From the NCBI GenBank assembly GCA_026392355.1, contig JAPLCF010000030.1:458259-522258 (forward strand): DNA of 64,000 nucleotides. Reading direction: 5' to 3'. A program made the translations under genes and the position numbers. Below the pieces are notes generated by a model. The model ran no database searches. It was not told the origin of the DNA and worked only from the letters and a program-made list of their open reading frames with translations. Origin of the DNA: Actinomycetota bacterium (GTDB lineage Bacteria; Actinomycetota; Thermoleophilia; Gaiellales; F1-60-MAGs149). Positions 28,240 through 36,968 of the stretch are shown here, piece by piece (position 1 is the first letter of the stretch; every line of letters begins with the position of its first letter).

Positions 28240-29250
28240 CTACGCGCGCAGGTCGAACGGTGGCCGCAGAATGCCCGTGTCGGTGATGATCGCGTCGATC
28301 AGTGCCGCCGGTGTCACGTCGAAGGCCGGATTCCACACGGGGCTCTCGGCGGGTACGGTCGGCCCGAGCTCGTCGCGCGAGCGTTCCTCGATCGGGATCT
28401 GGCGCCCGGTCGCCGTCGCGGGATCAATCGTCGTGTGGGGCGCCGCGACGTAAAACGGCACGCCGTGATGACGCGCGATTACCGCCAGAGCGTAGGTGCC
28501 GACCTTGTTCGCCGTGTCTCCATTCGCAGCAATGCGATCCGCCCCCACGACGACGCCATCTATCTCGCCTCCGGCAAAGGCAGCGGCGACTGCGCTATCC
28601 GGCACTACGCGGTGCGGAATGCCCTCTTCACCCAACTCCCAGGCCGTCAACCGCGCACCTTGGAGCAGTGGTCGGGTCTCGGGCACCCAGACGCCCGCCA
28701 GTCGTCCCGCCGCGTTGACTGCGCGCACCACGCCGAGCGCCGTCCCATAGCCGCCGGTCGCCAGCGCACCCGCGTTGCAGATCGTGCAGATCCGAACGTC
28801 GGACCCAAACAGCGATGCCCCGTGCGCGCCAATCGCCTCGCAGCGCCGCACCTCAGCCATGTGAAAGGCCTGGGCCGCTGCGCCGATCACCATTCGCGCC
28901 TGCACAGGGTCGTTCCAGGCACCCGCTGCCGCTGCGAGCGCGTGGCGGACGCCGACCCCGAGATTGACGGCTGTCGGCCGCGCCGCCGCGATGATCGCGG
29001 CATCGGCAGTGACGGCTCGGCGAAATGCCTCTGGCTCGAGCGGCGCCAGCTCGGCCGCCAAGGCCACGCCCATCGCACCCGCCACGCCCAACGCGGGAGC
29101 GCCACGGATCGCGAGCACGCGAATCGCGTCGACGAGATCGGCGACGGACACGCAGCGGCGCTCGACTCGTGCCTGCGGAAGCAGCGTCTGGTCGAGGACC
29201 ACGACTGCTCCGGGCTCGAGCCGGATGATGTCGAGGGGCGTCAGCGTCAC
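28240..29250 (-). CDS. mtnA: S-methyl-5-thioribose-1-phosphate isomerase
   Basis: A 336-residue enzyme of methionine salvage, converting methylthioribose-1-phosphate to methylthioribulose-1-phosphate. Markers are VLAIRGAPALGVAGAMG, the catalytic Cys region 'ICTICNAGALATGGYGTALG' and the Asp region 'GVVVGADRIAANGDTANKVG'. The GTG at 29250 (10 bases after the ahcY stop) gives the usual length; the upstream in-frame start would overlap ahcY. Some family members act on other aldose phosphates. Confidence 0.9.
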   Translation of the reverse strand: MTLTPLDIIRLEPGAVVVLDQTLLPQARVERRCVSVADLVDAIRVLAIRGAPALGVAGAMGVALAAELAPLEPEAFRRAVTADAAIIAAARPTAVNLGVGVRHALAAAAGAWNDPVQARMVIGAAAQAFHMAEVRRCEAIGAHGASLFGSDVRICTICNAGALATGGYGTALGVVRAVNAAGRLAGVWVPETRPLLQGARLTAWELGEEGIPHRVVPDSAVAAAFAGGEIDGVVVGADRIAANGDTANKVGTYALAVIARHHGVPFYVAAPHTTIDPATATGRQIPIEERSRDELGPTVPAESPVWNPAFDVTPAALIDAIITDTGILRPPFDLRA

Positions 29251-29260
29251 GCCCGCTGCC

Positions 29261-30526
29261 CTACGTGCCCTCGGTCCAGCTGGAGAGATACCGCCGCTGC
29301 TCATCGCTCAGCACATCGATCGCGATATTCATGGCCGCCAGTTTCAGGCGTGCGATCTCATCATCGATCGCAGGCGGCACGACGTACACGCGATTCTCAA
29401 GCTCCTCGGCATGACGGACCGCGTACTCAACGGACAGGGCCTGGTTGGCAAAGCTCATATCCATCACCGAGGCTGGATGCCCTTCGGCCGCCGAGAGGTT
29501 GACGAGACGGCCAGCGGCGAGCAGGCAGATACTGCGCCCGTCTGCGAGCGTGAACTGCTCGATCGAGGGTCGCGGCGCAGACACGCCCACCGCACGCTCT
29601 CGCAGCGCTGGTACGTCGATCTCGACGTTGAAGTGGCCGGCGTTCGCGACGATTGCTCCGTCCTTCATCACGTCGAAGTGCTCGCCACGGATCACATCCT
29701 TATCACCGGTGGCGGTACAGAACACATCGCCATGCGGCGCGGCCTCCGCCATCGTCGAGACACGGAAGCCATCCATCACCGCCTGCAGCGCGCGGAGTGG
29801 ATCGACCTCAAGGACGGTTACGTGCGCACCCATGCCGCGAGCGCGTTCCGCGATCCCGCGACCACACCAGCCGTAACCGGCCACCACGACCATGCGCCCG
29901 GCGAGCAGGACGTTGGTTGCGCGAATGATGCCGTCGACCGTCGACTGGCCGGTGCCATAGCGGTTATCAAACAGGTGCTTGGTCTGTGCCTCGTTGACCG
30001 CGATCACCGGGAAACCGAGCACGCCATCGGCCTCCATCGCCCGCAGGCGAAGCACGCCCGTGGTCGTCTCCTCCGTGCCCGCGATCACGCCGTCGATCAG
30101 CTCGCGTCGGGTGGCGTGGATGACACCGATCACGTCGGCACCGTCATCCATCGTGATGTGCGGACGGAGATCCGCCACGGCGTTGATGTGGCGGTAGTAG
30201 GTGTCGTCGTCCTCCCCGCAGATCGCGTGGACGGCGACGCCGAACTCTGTGACCAGTGCCGCAGCAACGGCATCCTGCGTCGACAGCGGATTCGAGGCAC
30301 AGAGGGCTACCTCCGCGCCGCCGACGCGCAGCGTGTGCATCAAGTTGGCGGTCTCGCTCGTGACGTGCAGACAGGCAGCGATTCGCATGTGCTCGAGCGG
30401 GCGCTCGGCAGCAAACCGCGCGCGAATGCCGCGCAGAACCGGCATGTCACGCTCGGCCCATTCGATCTGGCGCAGGCCTTCCTCGGCCAGCGCCTGATCC
30501 TTGATGTCGAATGCGAAGTCGGCCAC
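29261..30526 (-). CDS. ahcY: Adenosylhomocysteinase
   Basis: A 421-residue enzyme that splits S-adenosylhomocysteine to adenosine and homocysteine with bound NAD. The NAD fold is [19 protein letters not shown], with substrate residues in '[18 protein letters not shown]' and '[13 protein letters not shown]'. The family insertion of about 40 residues is absent, as in the short archaeal and Thermotoga-type forms. It starts with GTG, preceded at 6 bases by TAATCT, which contains the TAA stop of the upstream gene. Together with mtnA and metK (60 kb) it serves SAM recycling. Confidence 0.95.
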   Translation of the reverse strand: MADFAFDIKDQALAEEGLRQIEWAERDMPVLRGIRARFAAERPLEHMRIAACLHVTSETANLMHTLRVGGAEVALCASNPLSTQDAVAAALVTEFGVAVHAICGEDDDTYYRHINAVADLRPHITMDDGADVIGVIHATRRELIDGVIAGTEETTTGVLRLRAMEADGVLGFPVIAVNEAQTKHLFDNRYGTGQSTVDGIIRATNVLLAGRMVVVAGYGWCGRGIAERARGMGAHVTVLEVDPLRALQAVMDGFRVSTMAEAAPHGDVFCTATGDKDVIRGEHFDVMKDGAIVANAGHFNVEIDVPALRERAVGVSAPRPSIEQFTLADGRSICLLAAGRLVNLSAAEGHPASVMDMSFANQALSVEYAVRHAEELENRVYVVPPAIDDEIARLKLAAMNIAIDVLSDEQRRYLSSWTEGT

Positions 30527-30532
30527 GAACGG

Positions 30533-30538
30533 AGATTA
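30533..30538 (-). promoter_or_regulatory. -10 TAATCT for ahcY, overlapping the upstream stop codon
   Basis: TAATCT on the minus strand is 6 bases before the ahcY GTG, and its first three bases are the TAA stop of the SIS isomerase gene. It would let ahcY-mtnA be transcribed apart from the polysaccharide operon. Confidence 0.45.
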
Positions 30539-31543
30539 CTCGTTCGCGGACGGAGCCTTCAGGCTCGTCAGTCGTGCGATGTCGAGTGCGTCAACACCCT
30601 CGACGTCCGCGAGGTGGCACGAGACCACATCGCCGTGCACGAGGAGCGTCAGGGTGCGCTCCAACTCCGACGTGCCTGAACCTCGCCACTCCAGCACCGT
30701 CGGCACGTCACCCGCCACGATGTCCTGGATGCGGTCGTGCAGCGCACGCGGTGCCGGCGGCTCGGCCTCGTCGCGCAGGAAGATCGCTGCAGCCCGTGTG
30801 TCGTGTCGATTGCAGCCGATCCAGCCGAGGATCTCGTTGTGCGCCATCTCGGGCATCGCGCCACCCCACGAGGCGGCCTTCGCGTTCTCGTTCACCTGGT
30901 TCTTGAGGCGCACAGCGGCGGCGGCACGGGCTCCTGAGCCATAGAAGACGACGGCATGACCGCCGAGACGCTCAGCCTCGGTTCGTGCCACGTCGGGCTG
31001 TGCGCGCTCCTGTGCGACGGCGGCCTCGACGGCCGGCACGGCATCGCCGAGCAGCGCTGCGGCACCCGGTACGGCACCGGCGAGATCCAACAGTCCCACG
31101 AGCGCACCGAGCAGCAGTCCGAGGGCACCACGCGGCTGGAAGCCCGGCTCGACGAGCGCGCAGGGCGCGCCAATCGCTTCAGCACGCGATGCCAGCGCGC
31201 CTCCGGCGGTGATCGCCGCGCGGAGCGCGCCCCGATCGCCCGCCTCGTCCCAGAGCCAGAGCGTCTCCGCCGTCTGCCCGGAGTACGAGATGCACACGAC
31301 GAGCGTGTCCTCCCCCACCCACCCGGGCAGGGACGTCGTATCAACCGAGACGACGGGGACGGCGAGCTGTTCGGCGAAGAGGGCGGTCAGCAGGCGACCA
31401 CCGGCGGCCGAGCCACCGAGACCGCAGAGCGCAACCGCGCCAATCTGGCGATCAGCCATCCCGGCCGCATCACCGGCTGCGAGACCGGAGCGCAGCTGAC
31501 GGGGAAAATCGAGCGCCTGCTCGAGCATCGTCGCGAGAACCAT
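30536..31543 (-). CDS. SIS-domain phosphoglucose/phosphomannose isomerase-like protein
   Basis: A 335-residue protein with two SIS folds. The first has ALCGLGGSAAGGRLLTALFA and 'LVVCISYSGQTAETLWLWDE' (the S-x-S-G-x-T phosphosugar motif). The C-terminal part has the bifunctional PGI/PMI family layout with 'MPEMAHNEILGW' (catalytic Glu/His region). It would interconvert fructose-6-phosphate with glucose- or mannose-6-phosphate, feeding the adjacent nucleotidyltransferase. Its ATG overlaps that gene's stop (TAATG). Confidence 0.85.
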   Translation of the reverse strand: MVLATMLEQALDFPRQLRSGLAAGDAAGMADRQIGAVALCGLGGSAAGGRLLTALFAEQLAVPVVSVDTTSLPGWVGEDTLVVCISYSGQTAETLWLWDEAGDRGALRAAITAGGALASRAEAIGAPCALVEPGFQPRGALGLLLGALVGLLDLAGAVPGAAALLGDAVPAVEAAVAQERAQPDVARTEAERLGGHAVVFYGSGARAAAAVRLKNQVNENAKAASWGGAMPEMAHNEILGWIGCNRHDTRAAAIFLRDEAEPPAPRALHDRIQDIVAGDVPTVLEWRGSGTSELERTLTLLVHGDVVSCHLADVEGVDALDIARLTSLKAPSANE

Positions 31544-32613
31544 TACCCGGGCCTCCGCTCACCGACGAGTGCCTCACCGGCACCCGCCGCATGATCGGTA
31601 CCGAGCGCCGAGCCGCTCACACTGGCCCGCTCGCCCACCAGCGCGTTGCGTCCGATCGCGCTGCGCTCAACCGTGGCGTGCGCGGCAACCTGTGCGCCCG
31701 CGAGCAGCACCGACCCGCGAATCGTGGCGTCGGGCGCCACCGTGGCGCCGGGACCGATCACGACGTCGGGGCCAAGCGCAGCGCGTGCACCAACCACGGC
31801 ATCGGCAGCAATCAAGACCGGGCCAACCAACACCGCCTCCTCGGAAACCGTGGCCGACGGATCGATCAGGACGGCCTCCTCACTCCCCTGTAGGCGCGTG
31901 TGCACACGTCCGGCAACGGCATCGGCATTGGCCGTCAGAAAACTCTCGAGCGTCCCGATGTCGCGCCAATACCCCTCCGAGCGAACACAGATCAGTCCAT
32001 TGCCGACGAGCTGGGGAAACACCTCACGCTCGATCGAGACCATGCAGTCGCCCGGGATCATGTCGAGCACGGAGGGCTCGAGCACGTAGGCGCCAGCGTT
32101 CACCCACCACGGTGCAGGGCCGAGACCGTCGGCATTCGGTGGCTTCTCGACAAAGCGCTCGACGATCCCCTGCTCATCGTGGACCACGACACCAAAGCGC
32201 GTGGGGTCGTCGACGGGTGTGAGCCCAATCGAGGCCACTGCACCCGCGGCACGGTGTGCCGCGACGAGCGCGCCAAAATCGGCATCGCCCAAGACGTCGC
32301 CGTTGAGCGCGAGAAAGGGGCCGTCGACGCGTCCCGCTGCGGCGAACCGGATCGCGCCGGCGGTGCCGAGCGGCTCGTCCTCCACTACGACCTCGACCTC
32401 GAGGCCCGGCGGTGGCGTGCCGATACCCGCGCGCAGGCGATCCGGCAGGTAGCCACAGGACAGGATCACGCGCGTCACGCCCGCAGCAGCCAGGCGGTCC
32501 AGCAGCAGCGACATGAAGGGCACGCCGCCGATCGGCAGGACGGGCTTAGGCTCATCGAGCGTGAGCGGGCGCAGGCGGGTGCCCTCGCCGCCAACCAGAA
32601 CGACGGCGATCAC
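31543..32613 (-). CDS. NDP-sugar pyrophosphorylase (mannose-1-phosphate guanylyltransferase-like)
   Basis: A 356-residue protein. The N-terminal nucleotidyltransferase has MIAVVLVGGEGTRLRPLT and the Lys of EPKPVLPIGGVPF, with LALNGDVLGD for metal binding. The C-terminal 110 residues form hexapeptide left-handed beta-helix turns (ATVSEEAVLVGPVLIAADAV and onwards). The sugar specificity (GDP-mannose or another) is not decided by sequence; the neighbouring isomerase favours mannose. The GTG overlaps the ugd stop as GTGA. Confidence 0.85.
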   Translation of the reverse strand: MIAVVLVGGEGTRLRPLTLDEPKPVLPIGGVPFMSLLLDRLAAAGVTRVILSCGYLPDRLRAGIGTPPPGLEVEVVVEDEPLGTAGAIRFAAAGRVDGPFLALNGDVLGDADFGALVAAHRAAGAVASIGLTPVDDPTRFGVVVHDEQGIVERFVEKPPNADGLGPAPWWVNAGAYVLEPSVLDMIPGDCMVSIEREVFPQLVGNGLICVRSEGYWRDIGTLESFLTANADAVAGRVHTRLQGSEEAVLIDPSATVSEEAVLVGPVLIAADAVVGARAALGPDVVIGPGATVAPDATIRGSVLLAGAQVAAHATVERSAIGRNALVGERASVSGSALGTDHAAGAGEALVGERRPG

Positions 32614-33935
32614 GCCTGATGCAGCTCGCGGTCCGGGTCGCGCTCGGCACGGCCGATCGGGACGTAGGTGAAGCCCGCCGCGACTGCTTCGTCGGGATCG
32701 AGCAGGTTGCGGCCGTCAACGATCAGCGGCTGGCGCATCGCGGCGCGGACGTCGGGGTCGAGCACGGCGCGGAACTCCGGCCACTCCGTGACGATCACGA
32801 CCGCGTCGGCACCCGAAATCGCCTCAAGCATCGAGCCAGACAATTCGACGCTCGCGGGCAGCAGGGTGCGGGCGCGCTCGGCCGCGACCGGGTCGAAGGC
32901 GCAGACGCTCGCGCCCTCGGCAATCAGGCGGGAGGCCAGCACGATGCTCGATGCCTCGCGCATGTCATCGGTGTGGGGCTTGAACGCAAGACCGAGCAAC
33001 GCAATCCGACGATCGCGCAGCGGTCCGAGATGATCCTGGAGCTTGCCGATTACGCGACGCTTTTGAAGCTCGTTGACCTCGATCACGCTTGCGAGCAGCT
33101 GGAACGAGTAGCCCGTGTTGCCGGCGAGCTGCTTAAGCGCGGTGACGTCCTTCGGGAAGCAGCTGCCGCCGTAGCCGATGCCGGGGCGCAGGAAGCTCTG
33201 GCCGATGCGCTGATCAAGACCCATCCCGCGCGCAACCTCCTCGACGTCGGCGCCGACGCGCTCGCAGACGTTGGCGATCTCGTTGATGAACGAGATCTTG
33301 GTGGCGAGGAACGCATTCGACGCGAGCTTGATCATCTCGGCCGAGGCGGTATCGGTCGACAGGATCGGGGCGTGCAGATCGCTGTACAGCCGTGCGACGC
33401 GCTCGACGTCGTCGGGGCGATCGCCGCCCACGACCACACGATCGGGCTCGCGGAAGTCCGCGACGGCCGAGCCCTCGCGAAGGAACTCGGGGTTGGAGAC
33501 GTAGCCGACGTCCTCGCGGCCGCGCGCATCAAGCTCCGTGCGCACGCGCCGACCGGTGCCAACGGGCACCGTGGACTTCATCACCAGAATCGCGCCCTCA
33601 GCGCTGGCAGGCAGCGCGTCAATGACGGCCTCCACGCGCGACAGATCGGCGTCGCCCGAAGCCGTCGGCGGCGTATCTACGCAGATGATGGCGATGCGCG
33701 CCTCGCGGAAGACATCCTCCATGTCGAGCGTGAACGTCAGGCGTTCGGCGTTGCGCTTGAGCAGCTCGGGAACGCCAGGCTCGTGGATCGGCACCTCACC
33801 GCGCTGGAGCATCTCCACGCGCTCGGGCACGATGTCGCGGCAGATAACCGGATGGCCGAGCTCGGCCAGGCAGGCGGCAGTGACGAGGCCGACGTAGCCG
33901 ACGCCAATGACGCCGACCGGCTCGCGTCCACTCAA
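32610..33935 (-). CDS. ugd: UDP-glucose/GDP-mannose dehydrogenase family protein
   Basis: A 441-residue NAD-dependent sugar dehydrogenase making UDP-glucuronate or a similar acid. The NAD motif is PVGVIGVGYVGLVTAACLAE, and the catalytic Cys is in GIGYGGSCFPKDVTAL. 'FKPHTDDMREASSIVL' is the C-terminal domain signature. The best start is TTG at 33935, whose last two bases are shared with the LCP gene stop (TTGA). An ATG farther upstream would overlap LCP by over 100 bases. UDP- versus GDP-sugar use is unresolved. Confidence 0.88.
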   Translation of the reverse strand: MSGREPVGVIGVGYVGLVTAACLAELGHPVICRDIVPERVEMLQRGEVPIHEPGVPELLKRNAERLTFTLDMEDVFREARIAIICVDTPPTASGDADLSRVEAVIDALPASAEGAILVMKSTVPVGTGRRVRTELDARGREDVGYVSNPEFLREGSAVADFREPDRVVVGGDRPDDVERVARLYSDLHAPILSTDTASAEMIKLASNAFLATKISFINEIANVCERVGADVEEVARGMGLDQRIGQSFLRPGIGYGGSCFPKDVTALKQLAGNTGYSFQLLASVIEVNELQKRRVIGKLQDHLGPLRDRRIALLGLAFKPHTDDMREASSIVLASRLIAEGASVCAFDPVAAERARTLLPASVELSGSMLEAISGADAVVIVTEWPEFRAVLDPDVRAAMRQPLIVDGRNLLDPDEAVAAGFTYVPIGRAERDPDRELHQA

Positions 33936-36052
33936 CGCGTCACCAATTTGAAGCTCTTCGCCATTGCGATCATTGCGGAGTTGGGAATACGACCCGTCAA
34001 GGAGTTCTCCAGCCAGTAGCTGTTGCCGTTCTCTTTCCATGCCACGCGCTGGAGCGAAGCACCGTTGAAGTACAGCAGAAGCGTCCGACCCTTGTAGTTA
34101 CGGGTGGTTGTCGGGCCATCCAGAATCGGTGGCTGATCCCACTGGATCGCCTGCACGCCGAAGACCTGGTCATAGGCGTCGGCGGAGTAGGTGACGTAGA
34201 CGGCCTTCTTCCCGGCTGTCTTGTAGACGCGGTAGGGCGGCTGGCTGGAGTACTGCGGATCGCGCGTCTGCGCACCGGCGTAGACCACCGTCGGCATCCA
34301 GAGCGGGAACCCGGCTTTCCGCTGCGCCTGGCGCCACATTGCGACGTCGCGGGTGGGATCGCGGGCGATCTGCGCCTCTTCCTTCGGCGGCAGCACGGCC
34401 ACCTTCGGCGGTGCCAGATCGCCGGTGTAGGTCTTGCCGATCACGACCACGATCGGCTCGGTGACGTCCACGCCGTTCTGCTGAATCTCAGCCTTCGCGG
34501 CGGCGTCAATCGCCTTGATCTCGGAATCGGTGCCGAACGACTCGCCGATCGCGGTCGCCGCATCCTTCGCTCCCTCGACAGAGCCGTCGTAGTAGATGGT
34601 CGTATGGAGGTACTGCGTCATCGAGTCACCCGCGCTGTGCGCGAGTTTCCAGCCGTTCTCGATCAGCTGCCACGACGCGTCGGCTGCAGCGGCGGGCGCA
34701 CCATTGCCGTTGCGGACTTCCACGCCCATCGTGGCTGGGTTGTAGGTGGCCTTCTTGACCTTGGACTTGGGATCCTTGGCGACGTCGCGGCTCGCAATTG
34801 CGTTGCCCGAGGTCGTATCGGGATTGAGGAACTCGTCGACGACCTTTTGCACGGCCTGCGGTGTCGCCTCGAGCTTGCCGGGATACTTCGTCGAACTCGA
34901 GATGTCGGAGAGGCGCACCTGCTGCATGTTCCCGCGCGGGATGCTGGCCATCAGCTGGCCGTACTCGAGCAGCGTCTTGGCATCAGCTGGCTTCTTGTTC
35001 GAACCGAGGATCTTGATGTTGTCGCGCAAGATCGAAATGACTTCGATCAGGCGCGATGCCAGACCCCAGTTATCCACGCGCTTCTTGAACTCGCGCACGA
35101 ACGTCTGCTGTCGCGACAGACGAATGAGGTCGGAATCCTTGTGCCGGAAGCGGGCGAAGGCGAGCGAGTCGTTACCGCGCAGCAGCTGGTAGCCCGGCTG
35201 GATGTTGATCGACATGTAGTTGTTGGCTTCCGTGCCGTCGTTGACATTGAAGTAGCGCCGGTCGATCGGTAGCCAGACACCGCCGAACGTGCCGACGATG
35301 CGATTGAAGGCGCGGAAGTCGACGGGAATCAGATAGTTGATCTGCACGCCAGTCAGTTCCTTGACCGTGGCGAGTGCGAGCGGTTCTTGCCCGATGTCGT
35401 AGGCCTCGTTAATCGGGCGCCGACCGTAGCCCGGGACGTCGACGACGAGGTCGCGCGGAAACGAGAGCAACGAGATCGTCTTCGTGCGCGGATCGATACG
35501 CACCATCATCATCGTGTCGGAGCGCCCGCCCGACTCGCCGGCGCGATGGTCCTCGCCGATGACCAGGGCGGTGATGGGCTCGTTGGCGGTCGCAATGGCG
35601 AGTCCGTCCTGCGCCTCTTGCTGTTGCTTATTCGACGATCGCGTCATCGTCGAGACGGTGTCCTGCACGTACCAGTAGCCGTAGCCGGCGACGCCGAGGG
35701 CCGCGATCACGACGAGGGCGCCGATGCCACCGACGACCCAGGGCCAGCGACGGCGGCGCCTTGCCGGTTCGGAGCTATACAGCTTCATCGGCGGACGACC
35801 GCCACCACCGCCCGCACCACCGCTCGCTAAAGCCGGGGTCGGCGCCGCAGCCGTTGCGCTCGTGCCATCCGGACGGTGCACCTTCATCTTGGGCTGGGCT
35901 GGCAGAGCGGCGGCAGACTTCGCAGCGCTCGCGGCGATCACCGCGTCGTCGGCGGAGCCGCCGGCGAGAGCCTCGGGCTCAGCCGCGGGCGGCTCGTTGG
36001 CCGCATCATCGGGTGGGGGCGTGTTCGTCTCCACGTGCATGGATAAGCGCAC
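33932..36052 (-). CDS. LytR-CpsA-Psr ligase with LytR_C and extra C-terminal domain
   Basis: A 706-residue membrane protein. It has a Pro/Ala-rich cytosolic N-terminus of about 100 residues, one helix at 105-124, and an LCP catalytic domain at about 155-325 (GRSDTMMMVRIDPRTKTISL, FPRDLVVDVPGYGRRPINEA, 'FARFRHKDSDLIRLSRQQ'). A LytR_C-like domain follows at about 443-540 (VEVRNGNG...), then an extra 160-residue domain ending 'NSAMIAMAKSFKLV'. LCP enzymes attach glycopolymers from lipid carriers to peptidoglycan. GTG at 36052 or ATG at 36040 can be the start. It heads the ugd-nucleotidyltransferase-isomerase operon. Confidence 0.88.
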   Translation of the reverse strand: MRLSMHVETNTPPPDDAANEPPAAEPEALAGGSADDAVIAASAAKSAAALPAQPKMKVHRPDGTSATAAAPTPALASGGAGGGGGRPPMKLYSSEPARRRRRWPWVVGGIGALVVIAALGVAGYGYWYVQDTVSTMTRSSNKQQQEAQDGLAIATANEPITALVIGEDHRAGESGGRSDTMMMVRIDPRTKTISLLSFPRDLVVDVPGYGRRPINEAYDIGQEPLALATVKELTGVQINYLIPVDFRAFNRIVGTFGGVWLPIDRRYFNVNDGTEANNYMSINIQPGYQLLRGNDSLAFARFRHKDSDLIRLSRQQTFVREFKKRVDNWGLASRLIEVISILRDNIKILGSNKKPADAKTLLEYGQLMASIPRGNMQQVRLSDISSSTKYPGKLEATPQAVQKVVDEFLNPDTTSGNAIASRDVAKDPKSKVKKATYNPATMGVEVRNGNGAPAAAADASWQLIENGWKLAHSAGDSMTQYLHTTIYYDGSVEGAKDAATAIGESFGTDSEIKAIDAAAKAEIQQNGVDVTEPIVVVIGKTYTGDLAPPKVAVLPPKEEAQIARDPTRDVAMWRQAQRKAGFPLWMPTVVYAGAQTRDPQYSSQPPYRVYKTAGKKAVYVTYSADAYDQVFGVQAIQWDQPPILDGPTTTRNYKGRTLLLYFNGASLQRVAWKENGNSYWLENSLTGRIPNSAMIAMAKSFKLVTR

Positions 36053-36088
36053 AACGCGATCCGACGACCGGTCGTGAGCAGTTGGCTG

Positions 36089-36094
36089 AGTATA
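36089..36094 (-). promoter_or_regulatory. -10 TATACT for the LCP operon
   Basis: TATACT on the minus strand lies 36 bases before the GTG at 36052. It is the best -10 match in the divergent gap and would give a leader of about 30 bases. No clear -35 is seen. Confidence 0.4.
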
Positions 36095-36171
36095 CCCCTC
36101 GGTTTCCGGGGTTCCTGTGCGCCGTGCTTGCCGATTGTGATCCGGGCACCTGATCTGCCAGTATCCGCACG

Positions 36172-36747
36172 ATGGCAGCGCAGGCGCAGATTGCGGTCGT
36201 CCGCCATGGGCAGACGGAGTGGAGCCTGAACGGGCGCCACACCGGCACCACGGACATTCCGCTCACGCCGCACGGCCGCGAGGAGGCGATCGCGTCCGCC
36301 CCGCTCGTGCAGGCAATGACGATCGACCACGTGCGCTGCAGCCCGCTGCAACGGGCGCGTGAGACGTGCGAGCTCCTTGAGCTCGGCGTGGCGCCGACGA
36401 TCGATCCAGACCTCGTCGAGTGGAACTACGGCATCTACGAGGGCATCACGACCAAGGAAATCCGCGAGACGGTCCCTGCGTGGACGGTGTGGTTCGGTGG
36501 CTGCCCCGAGGGCGAGACGCCCGACGAGGTCGCGGCGCGCGTCGATCGGGTGATTGCCGCCGCCCGCGAGGCAGGCGGCACCACACTCGTCGTCGCGCAC
36601 GGCCACGTCCTGCGCGTCCTGACCGCCCGCTGGCTCGGCCTCGCCCCGCAGGACGGCCGCTTCTTCCGACTCGACACGGCAACCGTGTCGCTGCTCGGGT
36701 GGGAGCGCGAGACGCCTGTTGTGTTGCGTTGGAACTCTAGGGGCTGA
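36172..36747 (+). CDS. Histidine phosphatase (phosphoglycerate mutase-like)
   Basis: A 191-residue histidine phosphatase. The catalytic motif is VVRHGQTEWSLNGRHTG, with the Arg of CSPLQRARETCELL, the acid Glu in 'LVEWNYGIYEG' and the second His in LVVAHGHVLRVL. Length and motif suit phosphatases of the GpmB/CobC type, but the substrate is unknown. The last four codons form the left arm of a perfect hairpin (36735-36777), so coding and terminator overlap. Confidence 0.88.
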   Translation: MAAQAQIAVVRHGQTEWSLNGRHTGTTDIPLTPHGREEAIASAPLVQAMTIDHVRCSPLQRARETCELLELGVAPTIDPDLVEWNYGIYEGITTKEIRETVPAWTVWFGGCPEGETPDEVAARVDRVIAAAREAGGTTLVVAHGHVLRVLTARWLGLAPQDGRFFRLDTATVSLLGWERETPVVLRWNSRG

Positions 36748-36777
36748 CTGCCCCGCAGGGGCAGTCAGCCCCTAGAG
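36735..36777. terminator. Perfect 20-bp hairpin overlapping the phosphatase stop codon
   Basis: CTCTAGGGGCTGACTGCCCC pairs perfectly with GGGGCAGTCAGCCCCTAGAG around the loop GCA. The TGA stop (36745-36747) lies inside the left arm. There is no T-run, as in other strong hairpins of this genome. It lies between the convergent phosphatase and der genes. Confidence 0.65.
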
Positions 36778-36785
36778 TGACCTAA

Positions 36786-36823
36786 GGATCGGCCCGTGAG
36801 CGAAGCGAACGGGTAGCCGATCC
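36786..36823. repeat. Second hairpin in the phosphatase-der gap
   Basis: GGATCGGC and GCCGATCC pair as the outer stem (8 bp), and CCGT/ACGG pair inside around GAGCGAAGCGA, with a GTA bulge. It may add to termination on either strand. Confidence 0.4.
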
Positions 36824-36859
36824 GTGGTGCATGCGCGAGCCTCGATCATCAATGCCGTT

Positions 36860-36959
36860 ACTGACGGAGTTGATCTACAACGACGACGCGAAGGCCTCGG
36901 CAGCCAAAGCCTCTCCTGGCGAGGTTGATCTACACCGGCGACGGGATCACCTCGAGGTG
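36860..36959. repeat. Dispersed intergenic repeat, copy 1
   Basis: Bases 36860-36880 (ACTGACGGAGTTGATCTACA plus A) match 55730-55750 with two differences. Bases 36938-36959 match 55753-55774 with one difference and contain the palindrome CACCTCGAGGTG. Between them, ACGACGCGAAGGCCT is shared with 55631-55645. The order of pieces differs from the 55.7 kb copy, so this looks like a mosaic element. It ends 9 bases before the der stop. Confidence 0.55.
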
Positions 36960-36968
36960 CTCACGTCG

